The position numbers and the translations under genes were made by a program. A stretch of 64,000 nt of DNA from Fibrobacterota bacterium (lineage in GTDB: Bacteria; Fibrobacterota; Fibrobacteria; UBA5070): assembly GCA_016715065.1 (NCBI GenBank), contig JADKBN010000018.1:62001-126000 (forward strand). The letters are read 5' to 3'. Below the pieces are notes generated by a model. That model ran no database searches. It was not told where the DNA came from and was given only the letters and a program-made list of their open reading frames with translations. Shown here one piece after another: positions 35,638 to 45,395 of the stretch (within the stretch, counting starts at the first letter, position 1; every line of letters starts with the position of its first letter).

Positions 35638-36712
35638 CCAGCTCGGCTTCCCATGGGTCGCGACCTTGGTGGACCAAGCCAGGCAGCAGGTCTCCGAAAG
35701 CGTTGGCTTCCAGCACCACAGGGGAAGGCCCACGACTCTCTTCCGATCGAGGCACCACCACATCCAATCCCGCGTACAGGCATCCCGGCAGACGTGCCAT
35801 GGCTTCTTCCACGCTCCGCTCCACCGTGGCCCAGACATCGTCCGAGAGTCCCAGCTCCGCGGGATCCAATCGCCGGTTGCCCAGATGGAGGTTGGTCATC
35901 GGACCGCAGGACAGACGGGCCAGGCGGTGCATGGCTTTGCCACCGACCCCCAGAACACGCAGATCCCAGGTCATCCCCTGGAACATCGGCTTGGGAATCC
36001 ACGACTCGACGAACGCATCCTGGGAAAACAGGAAACCCAGGACTTGACGGATTTCGGCAGGATCTCTGTATACCTGCGGGCGCAACGAATTGTAGAAGTG
36101 ACGTTCGCCGCCAACACTCCGCATCTCCATCGTGGTGCGCAACACTTGGCGGCCGGTGGAGCGGTGCCATCGGAACGCGGCGACCCCGGAGGCGGAAGAA
36201 GATCCGGGCAATTTCACGAACACCCCCGCGACCCGGATCTGCTCCAGATGCGAAAGGAATTCATCCGCCGAAGCGAAGGCTCCGATGGTGGCCGGGGCGA
36301 GGGGACCCAGGGATCGCTTGCAACGAGGTTTGTCGAACATCACCCGGATCTGGGAAGGGGGATTGAACCAGCGTGCGCCACAGGCTTCCCCGCGCTCCAG
36401 TCTTTCCAGGTAGGACACGAATCCGCGCAACCAGGCGGCCGGGTGCAACACCCGTCCGCGCTCCTCGCCAATCCCCCGCGCGCCTTCGATCCCACCCAAA
36501 GTCAATATTTGACACTCCACGCCATGGTCTTCTCCGGCCGAATCGATGCGCACGACGGTCCCTGGCCGCACATGGTCCTCCAGCACGACCCGTCCGGATA
36601 GAAGGTCCGAATGCGACAGCACCCGCGCCGCCGGCCAGCCGCGCGAGCGGACGGCTTGTTGGAAGAAGGCCAATCGGCGATTTTCCGGATTGGCCACCAC
36701 CAGGAGATCCAT
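35603..36712 (-). CDS. STM4014-family ATP-grasp-like protein
   Basis: A 369-residue protein whose layout fits an ATP-grasp ligase. The N-terminal domain is MDLLVVANPENRRLAFFQQ; the middle has the nucleotide-binding lysine region RVMFDKPRCKRSLG and GVFVKLPGSSSASGVAAFRW, the latter close to the glycine-rich ATP-grasp loop; the C-terminal metal-binding acidic residues lie in YAGLDVVVP and VVLEANAFGDLLP. ATP-grasp enzymes activate carboxylates and join them to amines or thiols; the substrate here is unknown. The ATG at 36712 is supported by a GAGG five bases upstream and lies 13 bases after the STM4015 stop. Family assignment rests on these motifs and on gene order. Confidence 0.85.
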   Translation of the reverse strand: MDLLVVANPENRRLAFFQQAVRSRGWPAARVLSHSDLLSGRVVLEDHVRPGTVVRIDSAGEDHGVECQILTLGGIEGARGIGEERGRVLHPAAWLRGFVSYLERLERGEACGARWFNPPSQIRVMFDKPRCKRSLGPLAPATIGAFASADEFLSHLEQIRVAGVFVKLPGSSSASGVAAFRWHRSTGRQVLRTTMEMRSVGGERHFYNSLRPQVYRDPAEIRQVLGFLFSQDAFVESWIPKPMFQGMTWDLRVLGVGGKAMHRLARLSCGPMTNLHLGNRRLDPAELGLSDDVWATVERSVEEAMARLPGCLYAGLDVVVPRSEESRGPSPVVLEANAFGDLLPGLVHQGRDPWEAELDALVAREVRFA

Positions 36713-36725
36713 CACCTCCTCGAAC

Positions 36726-37803
36726 CTACTCCCCGACGGCCGGATACCGGTAGGTCTGGTCGTCGTCTTCGTCGCCCTTCTGCTGGTCGGAGACATCCAC
36801 GTTCAGGCCGCTGGCCTTGAATTCCCTTCATCAGGTCGGTGGACAGATAATGGTAATGGAGATCCAGCTTCTTCAGGCCCTTCACCAGCGGCGAATCCAG
36901 CAACGCGCGCCCACCGACGTCGGTCAGGGTTCCCTGCGAAAGATCCAACACCTCGATCTGCTCCAGCACTGGCGAGGTCGCGACGCCGGTGGCGACTTCG
37001 TCTGCGATGCAGCTGTCGGAAAGTCCCAGGTATTTTCAGCGACGGGAACAACCCTTGGCGAAGAAGGGGCGGACATCCTCGATGCTGCCATCGAATCCGT
37101 AGTCTTCCATGCCCAAGTACAGTTCCATGTGTTCCAATTTGGGGAGCTTGGCCTGGGCCACGCACGCGAGCACCTCCTTGGGCATTCCCCCGCAGCGGAT
37201 CACCAGCGTACGAAGGCTGGCATGGGAAATGGGGGTGGTGGACAAGACCAGGTTGCTGGAGCCTTGGATGCGTAGACTTTCCAATGCAGGGAAAGCCGTG
37301 AACACGCGCGTGAAGTCGGCTTGGATGATCCAGGAGATCTCGCACTCCTCGGAGTCCATGGCGCCCACCACCAGGTCGGTGAGCTTGGGCGCTCGCGCGG
37401 CTTTCTCGCACAGCACGTCCAAGGCTGCTTGCGGAGAGTTCTCGTGGGGCTCTTCCCACGAGGCCAGCACCAACGAGTCCGTGGTGGCGGCGGCGTCGCT
37501 GTCCAGGAAGGCTTCCATCTTGGCAAGGAGAGTCTTGCCTTCTTCCCCTTCGTCGTAGCTCACGGCCAGGCGTCGCGAGGTCTTCTTCTCGCTGGCCTGG
37601 GCCACCGCCACATAGCCCTTGCGGGTCTTCTCGCCCACCAGCTTGTCGTGCTCCTTGGTGGCTTTCTCGGGAGAGTCGCAGGTGGTGGTCTTGGCTTGCC
37701 CGGCGGTGCCGATGCGGCCGTAGGTGACGGTGAAGGACGCCCCTTCCAGTTCGATCTGCCAGAATTTGTGCGAGGTGCCGTCTTTGAATTCGAGGTAGGT
37801 CAT
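36726..37803 (-). CDS. STM4015-family protein: WGR domain fused to leucine-rich repeats (frameshifted)
   Basis: A reconstructed protein of about 358 residues and first gene of the cluster. Residues 1-75 are a WGR domain (FWQIELEGASFTVTYGRIG, then a lysine-rich KGYVAV end), a nucleic-acid-associated module known from PARP proteins. From about 150 on come leucine-rich repeats (LESLRIQGSSNLVL, LRTLVIRCGG, LEHMELYLGMEDYG, IEVLDLSQGTLTDVG, LKKLDLHYHYLS), the hallmark of STM4015 relatives. Three single-base breaks interrupt it: a missing T near 37051, an extra A near 37034 and an extra G near 36824. Repaired, the protein reads FFAKGLFPSLKYLGLSD and LMKEFKASGLNVDV and ends in RYPAVGE. I infer a binding or scaffold subunit. 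No catalytic motif is visible. Confidence 0.8.
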
Positions 37804-38008
37804 GATCAGCGCTGCCTTCGGGAACGGATCGATCTGGGAGTGTCCGGACGCGAAATCCTACCGGGGATTCCGGGGTTCGGAAGTGGAGATGGTGGAATAT
37901 AGACCTCCTCGAGCCGTGTCCGGGATGGGTCAGGTAACAGATGGACTCCTACCTTTCCAGGCCTATGTCTCCATCGATCCCGAATTGCCCTCCATCGAGG
38001 CGAGAGCC

Positions 38009-38794
38009 ATGAGCTCGCTGGAAATCCCCGAAGCCCAGCGCTCCAAGCCTTGGCTGTGGGTGGTGATCATCGGGTTGATCGGGCTTCTGCTGGCGATCTC
38101 GCCGCCCGGTCAGGTCTTCCTGGCCATTGTCTGGATCATGATCAGCATGGACCCGGATCACGGAACTTCAACCCAGGCCCAAGGAATTCCCGGCAGTACC
38201 TGCCAGGTCGTGAGCTACACGAAGGGCGGCGCGTTCGTCACGTCCAACTTCTACTTCGGAGTGTACGTCCGCGACCCTTCTCTGCCTTCCGCGGAACGTG
38301 TCGTGAGCGTCCTCCCCTACTGGGATTTGATCGGAGTGGATTCCGAAGGCTCCGTGCATTTCCTCAAGGGATCCAACGGATCCGGAGATTCCAGTTTCAC
38401 CGTCCCCTGTATGGACGGAAAACGTCCATCGATCCAAATCTTGGCCCACAGGGGATCGTTCTGGTACGAGCCGGATGTTTTGGTCGATTCATTTGCGATC
38501 GGTGCTTCCGCGATCCTAATCCACGGAACCAGCGAACGCCAAGGAGACACCGTCGCACAGGATTTCCGCCTCCCCTTCGGCTTCCTGCAAATCTGGGACA
38601 GCGCAGGAGTCCTACCCAGTCTTGTGTCCATCCAGCGCATCGATCCGGACAGTTCAGGACCGATGCGCCATGAATGGAGCCGCAGGACGTTCCTGTTCCC
38701 CAAGCCCCTGAAGCCCCGCAGGGACGCATTCCCGCCCGAAGCGGCCCTGCGGAAGTTTCCGATCCCGTTCGGGGAGCTTCCCAGCTCACACTGA
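38009..38794 (+). CDS. Hypothetical membrane protein
   Basis: A 261-residue protein I do not recognise. From the ATG at 38009 it has two adjacent hydrophobic helices (about residues 14-32 and 34-48; WLWVVIIGLIGLLLAIS and QVFLAIVWIMISM), then a soluble domain of roughly 200 residues with alternating strands (NFYFGVYVRD, SFTVPCMDG, RLPFGFLQIWDS) and two conserved-looking cysteines. The open frame reaches back to 37802, but the upstream part is compositionally odd; earlier Met codons at 37889 and later are possible starts. It is convergent with the kinase gene (43-base gap) and divergent from STM4015, so it is probably its own transcription unit. Confidence 0.6.
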   Translation: MSSLEIPEAQRSKPWLWVVIIGLIGLLLAISPPGQVFLAIVWIMISMDPDHGTSTQAQGIPGSTCQVVSYTKGGAFVTSNFYFGVYVRDPSLPSAERVVSVLPYWDLIGVDSEGSVHFLKGSNGSGDSSFTVPCMDGKRPSIQILAHRGSFWYEPDVLVDSFAIGASAILIHGTSERQGDTVAQDFRLPFGFLQIWDSAGVLPSLVSIQRIDPDSSGPMRHEWSRRTFLFPKPLKPRRDAFPPEAALRKFPIPFGELPSSH

Positions 38795-38836
38795 GTCGTT
38801 TTCTGTCAAAACGACCGATGCTCGGGAACCCCATTC

Positions 38837-39903
38837 CTACAGCGGCGCGCTGGTCCCTCCCAGGTTGATCTCTTCCATCATTCCTCCCAGCCCCTGCTGG
38901 ATGGGACTGATCGCCAGGGAATTCCCGCAAGTGCCGCAGAAATGGAAGGTGGGCGGATTGGACTTCCCGCAACGCGGACACGCCACCCTTTTCGCCTGAA
39001 CTTTCCGTGGTGGATTCCAGGACGGTCAGGCGGCGCTTGAATTCCGCCGCGGACGGAATCCGTCTGTCGGGATGTTCTTCCAGCGCCAGCAGCATGGTGG
39101 CCCGCAGTTCGATGGGGATGCGCTCGGGATAGAGGTGGCGGGGCCGCTCGCCGGTGAGCATCTGGTAGGCCGTGGCGGCCAGCCCGAACACGTCGGCCCG
39201 GCCGTCGACGTTGGTGGCCGACACCCTCTGTTCCGGTGCCATGAAATCCACCGTGCCCAGCACCGATCCGATGGCGGTGGAATCGCTTTCCGGCTCGTGG
39301 GCCAGCCCGAAGTCCACGAGCTTGGGAACGCCGCCGGAGGTCAGCAGGATGTTGGCGGGCTTGATGTCGCGATGGATGATCCCGCGGTCGTGGGCCATGG
39401 TGAGCGCGTCGCACATCTGCGAGAGGATGGGGATGATCTCCGCGACCGAATACGGCCCTTCTGGCGCAGGTGCTCCAGCACGGAGCTGCCATCCCCGTAT
39501 TCCATCACGATGTAGATGCCCGTTTCGTCCTGCTCCAGCTCGTAGATCTGCACGATGTTGTAATGGGACAGCTGCGCGATGGAGCGCGCTTTCCCGCAAG
39601 AACCGGTGCAGCACCGTGGAGCTTTTCATGTACTTGGCCAGGATCCGCTTGATGGCCACCTTGCGGTTGAGGCGGCTGTCGCGGGCGGACCAGACCTCGC
39701 CCATGCCACCTTTGCCGATCATCACCAGCTCCTTGTAGCGGTCGGCATTGCGCAGCAGGAGGTACCGGCGGCAGTTCCGGCGTCTGGCGCGGCTCGGCGT
39801 TGGCCAGTTGCTGCAACGATCCCGCCACGCGCTCGCCGCAGAACATGCAGTAGGCGGAATCGCCATCGATGCGGCGGTGGCAGAAGGGACAGACCATCTT
39901 CAT
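38837..39903 (-). CDS. Serine/threonine protein kinase with zinc ribbons at both ends (frameshifted)
   Basis: A reconstructed Hanks-type kinase of about 354 residues. An N-terminal zinc ribbon (CPFCHRR...CMFCG) precedes a full kinase domain: glycine loop IGKGGMGEVW, the catalytic lysine in VAIKRI, HRDIKPANIL, DFGLA and MAPEQ. A second zinc ribbon (CPRCGKSN...CGTCG) ends the protein. All active-site residues are present, so I expect an active enzyme. The coding frame changes four times, near 39755-39780, 39591, 39457 and 38987, each by one base. No membrane segment follows the kinase domain, unlike PknB. Its ATG overlaps the stop of the upstream pseudokinase (ATGA), so the two are co-translated. 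Confidence 0.85.
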
Positions 39904-41561
39904 GGGGAAGTCTCCCGTACGGAATCCTTGGTTTTCACGAACACGCTTTGCGCGCGGGCGACCAGAGGGTCTTCCTTGTGGATGTGCTCCAAGGCGAGCT
40001 TGGCCCGTTCGCGGGCTTCCTGCATGCGGCCGGTGTTGGCCAGCACGCGGGCCTCGCCCAGGCGTTCCTCGAACCACACCACCATGGAATCGATCCAGGT
40101 GGCCACGTCCTCGGAGGGCTTGGGAAGATTGGGCGCCAATTCCCGGCATCGCGTGATCCGAGCCTGGGCTTGTGACAATTTCCGTTCGCGTGCGAGCTCG
40201 GAGGCTTCCGCCACCAGGCGAGTGCAGGAACCCAGGTTTTCGGCCAGGCGACGGTAGACCGCCGGCGGCAGGATTCCCAGGGTGCGGGCGACTTCGCCCA
40301 CCAACGGCAGGGCGATCTGGACCGTTTCCCATCTGCCTTGGCGCCAGGTCTCTTCCAGAAGGTGGCTCACACCCATCAGCACTCCCGCGCCGTGCTCGGC
40401 ATCGGAGGCCTCGAATTCCGCGCCCAGAAGCCGTAGGCGCCGGATCTCGCGGGCCACCGAATCCCAACCTCCCGCCTGCAAGGCCAAAAAGACCTGCTCC
40501 AGCGCAAGCTTGCCCTGGTCGTCCAGGTTGGATCCGCAATGTCCGCACACCGAATGCCGTTGGTGCTGCCGGTGGCCGCATCCGTCGCAGGTCCGGAACA
40601 GGTCTTGCAGATTGGATCCGCAGTTGCCGCAAAAGGGACTGTCTTCGGCATCGAAGACGCCGCACTCCGGGCACCTTCCGTCGCGCGCCTTCAGGCGCCT
40701 TCCTCCGACGGCGGAAAGCGCGTCGCGCAATTCTTCCATGCTGCGCCAACGCTCCGAGGAACTCCCCGCCAGGGCACCGGCCAGGATCTCGCGCAACGAA
40801 ACGGGAATGGCCGGATCGGAAGCCGATCCGGGCGCACCCAGAAGCATGGTGCGCAGCAGCATGCCCAGGGCGAACACGTCGTCGCCGATCACGGGCACCA
40901 GTGGCTGGATGTCCGGAGCGTCAAATTCCGTCCGGCGCAGCGGGAGCTCGGGAATCTCGATGCGCCCGAACGAATGCAGACGGCAACGGCCCTGCGGATC
41001 CACCATCACCCGCGCCGGGGTCAGGTTGCCGTGCACCACGCCTTGCTGGTGGGAATAGTGGAGCGCGTCGGCAAGATCAACGCCCAGGCGCAACACCTCC
41101 TGCAGCTCCATGCGGCTGCCACCTTGCAACCGCTCGCGCAGCGATTGCCCTTCCACGTATTCCACCACCGCGTAGGGGCCTTCCTTGTCGGCGCCCTCTT
41201 CATAGACAGCGGCGATGCCGGGATGGCGCAACCGGGCGGAGGTGCGGAGGACACGCAAGAACGCGGAAAGCCCCTCGGGGCTGGTGATCACGGAAATCCC
41301 CGGCCGACGGATCAGGACCTGGCGCCCCAGCCGCAGATCGCGGGCAAGATCCACCGAGGCTCGATCGGACGCCCAAAGCCGCTCCACCACGGAGTAGCGC
41401 TCCGCACCCGACAACAGCACGGGGTTGCGTCCACGGCGCCGTTCGCCGGTTTCTTCGCGAAAGGTTCCGCCCATGGGCAGACCGCAGTGCTTGCAGTAAA
41501 CACCTTCCGGCGACACCAGCTTGCCGCAATGCTTGCAGTAGTAAGATTCCTGTCGGATCAC
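39900..41561 (-). CDS. Pseudokinase with zinc ribbons
   Basis: A 553-residue intact protein with a GTG start. An N-terminal zinc ribbon (CKHCGKLV...CKHCG) is followed by a kinase-like domain (about 55-300) that has lost its active site. There is no glycine loop; the beta-3 lysine position reads VLIRR; the HRD loop is VVHGNLTPARVMV; and the DFG motif is replaced by HSFG. Two more zinc ribbons follow (CPECGVFD...CGNCG and CDGCGHRQ...CGHCG), then a long helical C-terminal region (about 370-553) resembling TPR-type repeats. I infer an allosteric partner or scaffold for the active kinase encoded directly after it. The structural pairing, with matching zinc ribbons, supports this, but no substrate is suggested by the neighbours. 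Confidence 0.88.
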   Translation of the reverse strand: MIRQESYYCKHCGKLVSPEGVYCKHCGLPMGGTFREETGERRRGRNPVLLSGAERYSVVERLWASDRASVDLARDLRLGRQVLIRRPGISVITSPEGLSAFLRVLRTSARLRHPGIAAVYEEGADKEGPYAVVEYVEGQSLRERLQGGSRMELQEVLRLGVDLADALHYSHQQGVVHGNLTPARVMVDPQGRCRLHSFGRIEIPELPLRRTEFDAPDIQPLVPVIGDDVFALGMLLRTMLLGAPGSASDPAIPVSLREILAGALAGSSSERWRSMEELRDALSAVGGRRLKARDGRCPECGVFDAEDSPFCGNCGSNLQDLFRTCDGCGHRQHQRHSVCGHCGSNLDDQGKLALEQVFLALQAGGWDSVAREIRRLRLLGAEFEASDAEHGAGVLMGVSHLLEETWRQGRWETVQIALPLVGEVARTLGILPPAVYRRLAENLGSCTRLVAEASELARERKLSQAQARITRCRELAPNLPKPSEDVATWIDSMVVWFEERLGEARVLANTGRMQEARERAKLALEHIHKEDPLVARAQSVFVKTKDSVRETSP

Positions 41562-41663
41562 TGAACCGCCATTGTGCCCATTTTCCGGCCATCAAGCAAA
41601 GAATCCCTGTTGGCTGGACGAGAATATTCCACCCGAAACCTCCGTCGGACGCTCTCGCCTGCC

Positions 41664-43932
41664 TCATCGGTGCAGACCAAGTCGTGGAATCCAGGAGCCG
41701 GGCGGGCCGACCAACTGCGAAACCGGGTCTCCATCCCCAGGTCCCGTCCATCCAAAAGCACCGGATGGCGATGGCCCGGTCCCGTGTCGCAATTCCACCA
41801 CCATGCGCTCGGGCTCTCCGGAAAGATCGATCGGCAGGGTCAGAACCGTGTTGGCTTCCGGCAATAGCACCTCCATGGAGGCTTGGCGAGCCACCGCGTG
41901 ACAGTCCGGACGCACCGGCGGCAACGAGGGCAATCGACCGGGGTAGGTTTCCCGGTAATAGCTTCCCGACCCGACAGGGGCCACCAAAAGGGTTTCGCGG
42001 ACCTGTTGATCCAGGGGATGGCAGGCGGCGTCCACCTGGAAGGTCCGGGCGGAGTCCAACTGGATCACCTGGTAAAACGAGTCGATCGGTGCGGCTTTGC
42101 CCGCTCCCGGCCATCCTGGGGCAAAAGCGGCAGAATCCGAAACATCAAGGGGGCCGCTTGCTGGCGCCCCCAAAGCTGGGGCCTGCCATCTCCGCGGGGA
42201 TTGCCCACCCACCCCGACCACCCAACCCGGCGTGATGCCAATGGTCCAGGCATCGCGATGCCCAAAGCTGGTGCCGGTTTTCCAGGCCACCGGACGCCCT
42301 GCGGCGAACGCTTTCCAAGCGGCTTCTTCTTCGATGCGCCCACCGATCCGCAATGCCTTGAGCGTAAGCCAAGCGGCACCCGGCGACAGGAATCGCTCTT
42401 CCCTCCCCGGTCCGTTCATGGCCGCCAAAAATGCCCTGTGTGCGGCCTCGAGCGAGCCGGTAGCACCTCCGCCCTGCGGTGGACCACCCACCCGAAGGAG
42501 CGAGCCGTCCTGCGTGGCTCCCAGATCCATCGCCTTGGCCACTCCTTCGTTTGCCAAGCCTGCGTACATGCCCACCAGTTCGACCAAACTCGCCTCGCCC
42601 GCCCCCAGGGCCAGGGCCAAACCGTAATCTTGGGCAGGCCGGAACAGATGCCACATCCCCGAACGCACCAACAGATCCTGAAACGGCTCGACCCCGAGCA
42701 ATCTCAGTTCGCGCACCCAGGGAACATTCAACGACCGGGCCAGGGCCTGATCGGCAGCCACCAGGCCTTCGAATTTTCCGGAGGCGTTGGCGGGCCGGAA
42801 ATCGCCAAACCGGGTGGGCACATCGAAAATCCATTGGCGAGGCAAAACCAGCCCCTGGTCCAACAAGAGCCCGTACAAGAAGGGCTTCACGGTGCTTCCG
42901 GGAGACCGAGGCGCCAGAGCCAGATCCACCTGCCACGCATCGCTTCCCGTTCCGCCCACGCCACCGATCCACGACCGGATCGCCGGAGGCGCTCCTTCGC
43001 GCAGCTGCGCCACCACCACCGCCACCCCGCGAATCCCCTGGCCCCGCAGATCCTGCACCTGTTCCTTGGCCAACTGGGCCACCTGGGCCTGGAGATCGGC
43101 GTCCAGTTCGGAATGCCAACGTTTTTGCGCCCCACGGGCCTGGAACAGCTCCACCACGTGCGGCGCGATCTGGGGCAGCGCGTGGGGGGTTTGGGGCAAC
43201 GGCTCCGATCGGGCGAGTTGGGCCTCCATCGAGTCGATGTCGCCGGCCACCTGCAAGCGCGACAGGATCCAATCGCGACGCGCGCGCAGTCGGGCGGTGT
43301 CGCCTTGCGGGCGCAAGCGGGCGGGAGCGTTGGGAATGGCCGCCAACAACGCGGCCTCCCCCCACGACAGATCCTGCGACCGTTTGCCATACCAACGCCA
43401 ACTGGCCGCCTCCAGACCCACCACGTTGCCTCCGAACGGGGCGTGGGCGCAATATGCGCGCAAAATCCGCTCCTTGGGCCAAGCCGCTTCCACCCTCAGG
43501 GACAACCACACTTCCACGGCTTTGGCCCACCACGATCGGTGGGCATCCGATCCTCGTGCGCGCCGAGAAATCCGGGCAAGTTGCATGGTCAGCGTGCTGG
43601 CACCCTGCCTCCGGCCTCCGCGCGCAGATTGGACTTCGCCGAGCGGATCACAGCCAACGGGTCCACTCCGGGATGCCACCAGAAACGCTGGTCCTCGGCT
43701 TCCAGGATGGCACGCATGAAACGGATCGGAACGGAATCGCCGGGGGAACCGCCACTGGCCGTCCGGACCGGACCGCGCCCCCAGCAATCGATCTTCGCGA
43801 TCGTAGACGGCCGTCGCGAAGGCGGAGGGAACGAGTGGATCGGGAAGGGGTCACCCGAACCAGTATCCAAGCCAAAACCAGGAGGATCCCCCCCTTGGTC
43901 CATCGGCTCGACAAAACCCGTCGGATGGTCAT
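41664..43932 (-). CDS. pbpC: Penicillin-binding protein 1C (frameshifted near the N-terminus)
   Basis: A reconstructed bifunctional peptidoglycan synthase of about 755 residues. A membrane anchor (about 12-27, TKGGILLVLAWILV) is followed by the glycosyltransferase GT51 domain (EDQRFWWHPGVDPLA with the catalytic Glu, GASTLTMQLAR, KERILRAYCAHAPFGGNVVG) and the transpeptidase domain (SPGSTVKPFLYGLLL with the nucleophile Ser, and KTGTSFGHRDAW). The C-terminal part has the biotin-carboxylase-like PbpC tail. Three one-base breaks lie in C or G runs near 43855, 43745 and 43610; everything after residue 110 is in one frame. The active site faces the periplasm. It precedes the kinase pair in the same direction. 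Confidence 0.9.
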
Positions 43933-44011
43933 CGTCGACCCATAGGTAGAAGAAAAACCCCCGCGTCAACGGCGGCGATGCCATCGAAAGTGCAGACCGG
44001 AAAAGGGGAAA

Positions 44012-44034
44012 ACCGGGCAGGTACCCCGCCCGGT
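44012..44034 (-). terminator. Possible rho-independent terminator
   Basis: On the minus strand ACCGGGC and GCCCGGT form a 7-base stem with a 9-base loop, followed by a pyrimidine-rich TTTCCCCTTTTCC. It lies between the L,D-transpeptidase stop and pbpC, so it would end the upstream transcript. The T tract is interrupted. Confidence 0.4.
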
Positions 44035-44195
44035 CCAGGCCGCCTCTGAAGAGCCCCGTTCCATGTATTCTCCGGAGGCGATCTGTCCTCCCTCCAATAC
44101 AACAGCCGTGCCAACCCTGCTTTCACAAGGCGCAACCCGGTTGTTCGATCTCCTGCCCGCAAAAACCGGAACCGAACGTTCCGGATAGGGACCGC

Positions 44196-45395
44196 TCAGC
44201 CCGCTTTTCCGATGGAGCCTTCGTAGACGATCTTCCAGGCTCCGTCTTCGAAGCGCCAGTACTGGCGCTTGCGCATGAGATTGGAAAGATTGCTGGATCG
44301 GTAGTCCTGCTCGAATTCGACCACCGCCAGGTCCCGTTCTCCCGGAACCAGGAGCATGGAAAGATCAGAGGTGGAGACCTTGACCCACGACTTGGCCGCA
44401 GCGACCCGTCGCTTGTCCCGTTCCCAGCCTTCCAGATCCTGCTCACCCATCTTGAAGTCGTCGGAATAATGCGACAGGTAGCGGTCCATGTCGTTGGAGG
44501 ACCAGTCTTCCGTCCATTTCTGGATCGCTCCTGCCAAAATTTGTCGCATCGAGTCCGCCTGGGAGGGATCCACCCAATCGATCGTATCGGCCAGGATCAC
44601 CGGCGTACGGCCGAGTTGGAACCACTTCTGGAGGGTGTCGATGTCGTCGTTGGGCAGCACCACGCAACCGTTGGAGGCGCGCGGCGGGCGCGAGTAGGTG
44701 TCGCGGGGGGTGCCGTGGACCCAGATTCCATGGCCCTTGCGGCCCTTGCGCTGTCCCAGTCGTTGGGGTAGTCCAGCGGATAGGCGACGTTGCCGTAGTA
44801 GGCATCCAATTTCTCTTTCTCGATCCGGGAAACCATGCTGTATACGCCCAAGGGCGTGCGCTGGTCGCCTTCGTTGGACTTCAGGGGTCCGTTGAGCCCG
44901 ATCGAAACGTAGTGGTCGCCTTCCAGCTCCACTTCCCGTCTTTTTGCCGGAACACGAACAGCCGGCTCGCGCGGGCGTCGACCACCAACACGGTGGAGGC
45001 ATCCCGGGGGGGCTGCAGGAGAAATCGCGGAATCATGTCCTTGGGCGGAGTCTGCACGTACCGGCCCAGACGCACCCGGGCCTCGTCTTGCATCGCCCGA
45101 GCCTTCGGATCCTTGGAGCGGGGACCGGCGAATTTTTCCAAGCGGCCGTTTTGCGCCAGAAGGATGTCGCCGCGCACCAATTGGGCCAGACGGAAATTGG
45201 GCTGGCGAGTCACCAGGCTGTCCGACCGCTCGAGCGCCAGATCGAGGCGTTCGGCGCGGATGGCATCGAGGGCGCACCAACAAGGATTCGGGGCTGTCGG
45301 AAGCGACCGTCACCCGATTCTGATCCGAGGCCAGCACCCAGCTTACGCAGCACAGCCCAGAAAAACAAAGATCGCCGAAACGAACGACGCATCAT
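44196..45395 (-). CDS. L,D-transpeptidase with C-terminal NTF2-like (Cds6-type) domain (frameshifted)
   Basis: A reconstructed protein of about 399 residues. An N-terminal signal peptide (SLFSGLCCVSWVLA after repair) leads to a helical region, then a YkuD catalytic domain: LVVDARASRLFVFRQ, YVSIGLNGP, TPLGVYSMVSRI and the active site HGIWVHGTPRDTYS...SNGCVVL with the catalytic Cys. Such enzymes make 3-3 peptidoglycan cross-links or attach proteins, and work in the periplasm. The last about 110 residues form an NTF2-like domain (WTEDWSSNDMDRYLSHYSDDF) similar to the end of the neighbouring TPR protein. Four one-base breaks (near 45360, 45272, 44931 and 44755) leave the total in frame. Its ATG overlaps the upstream stop codon. 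Confidence 0.82.
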
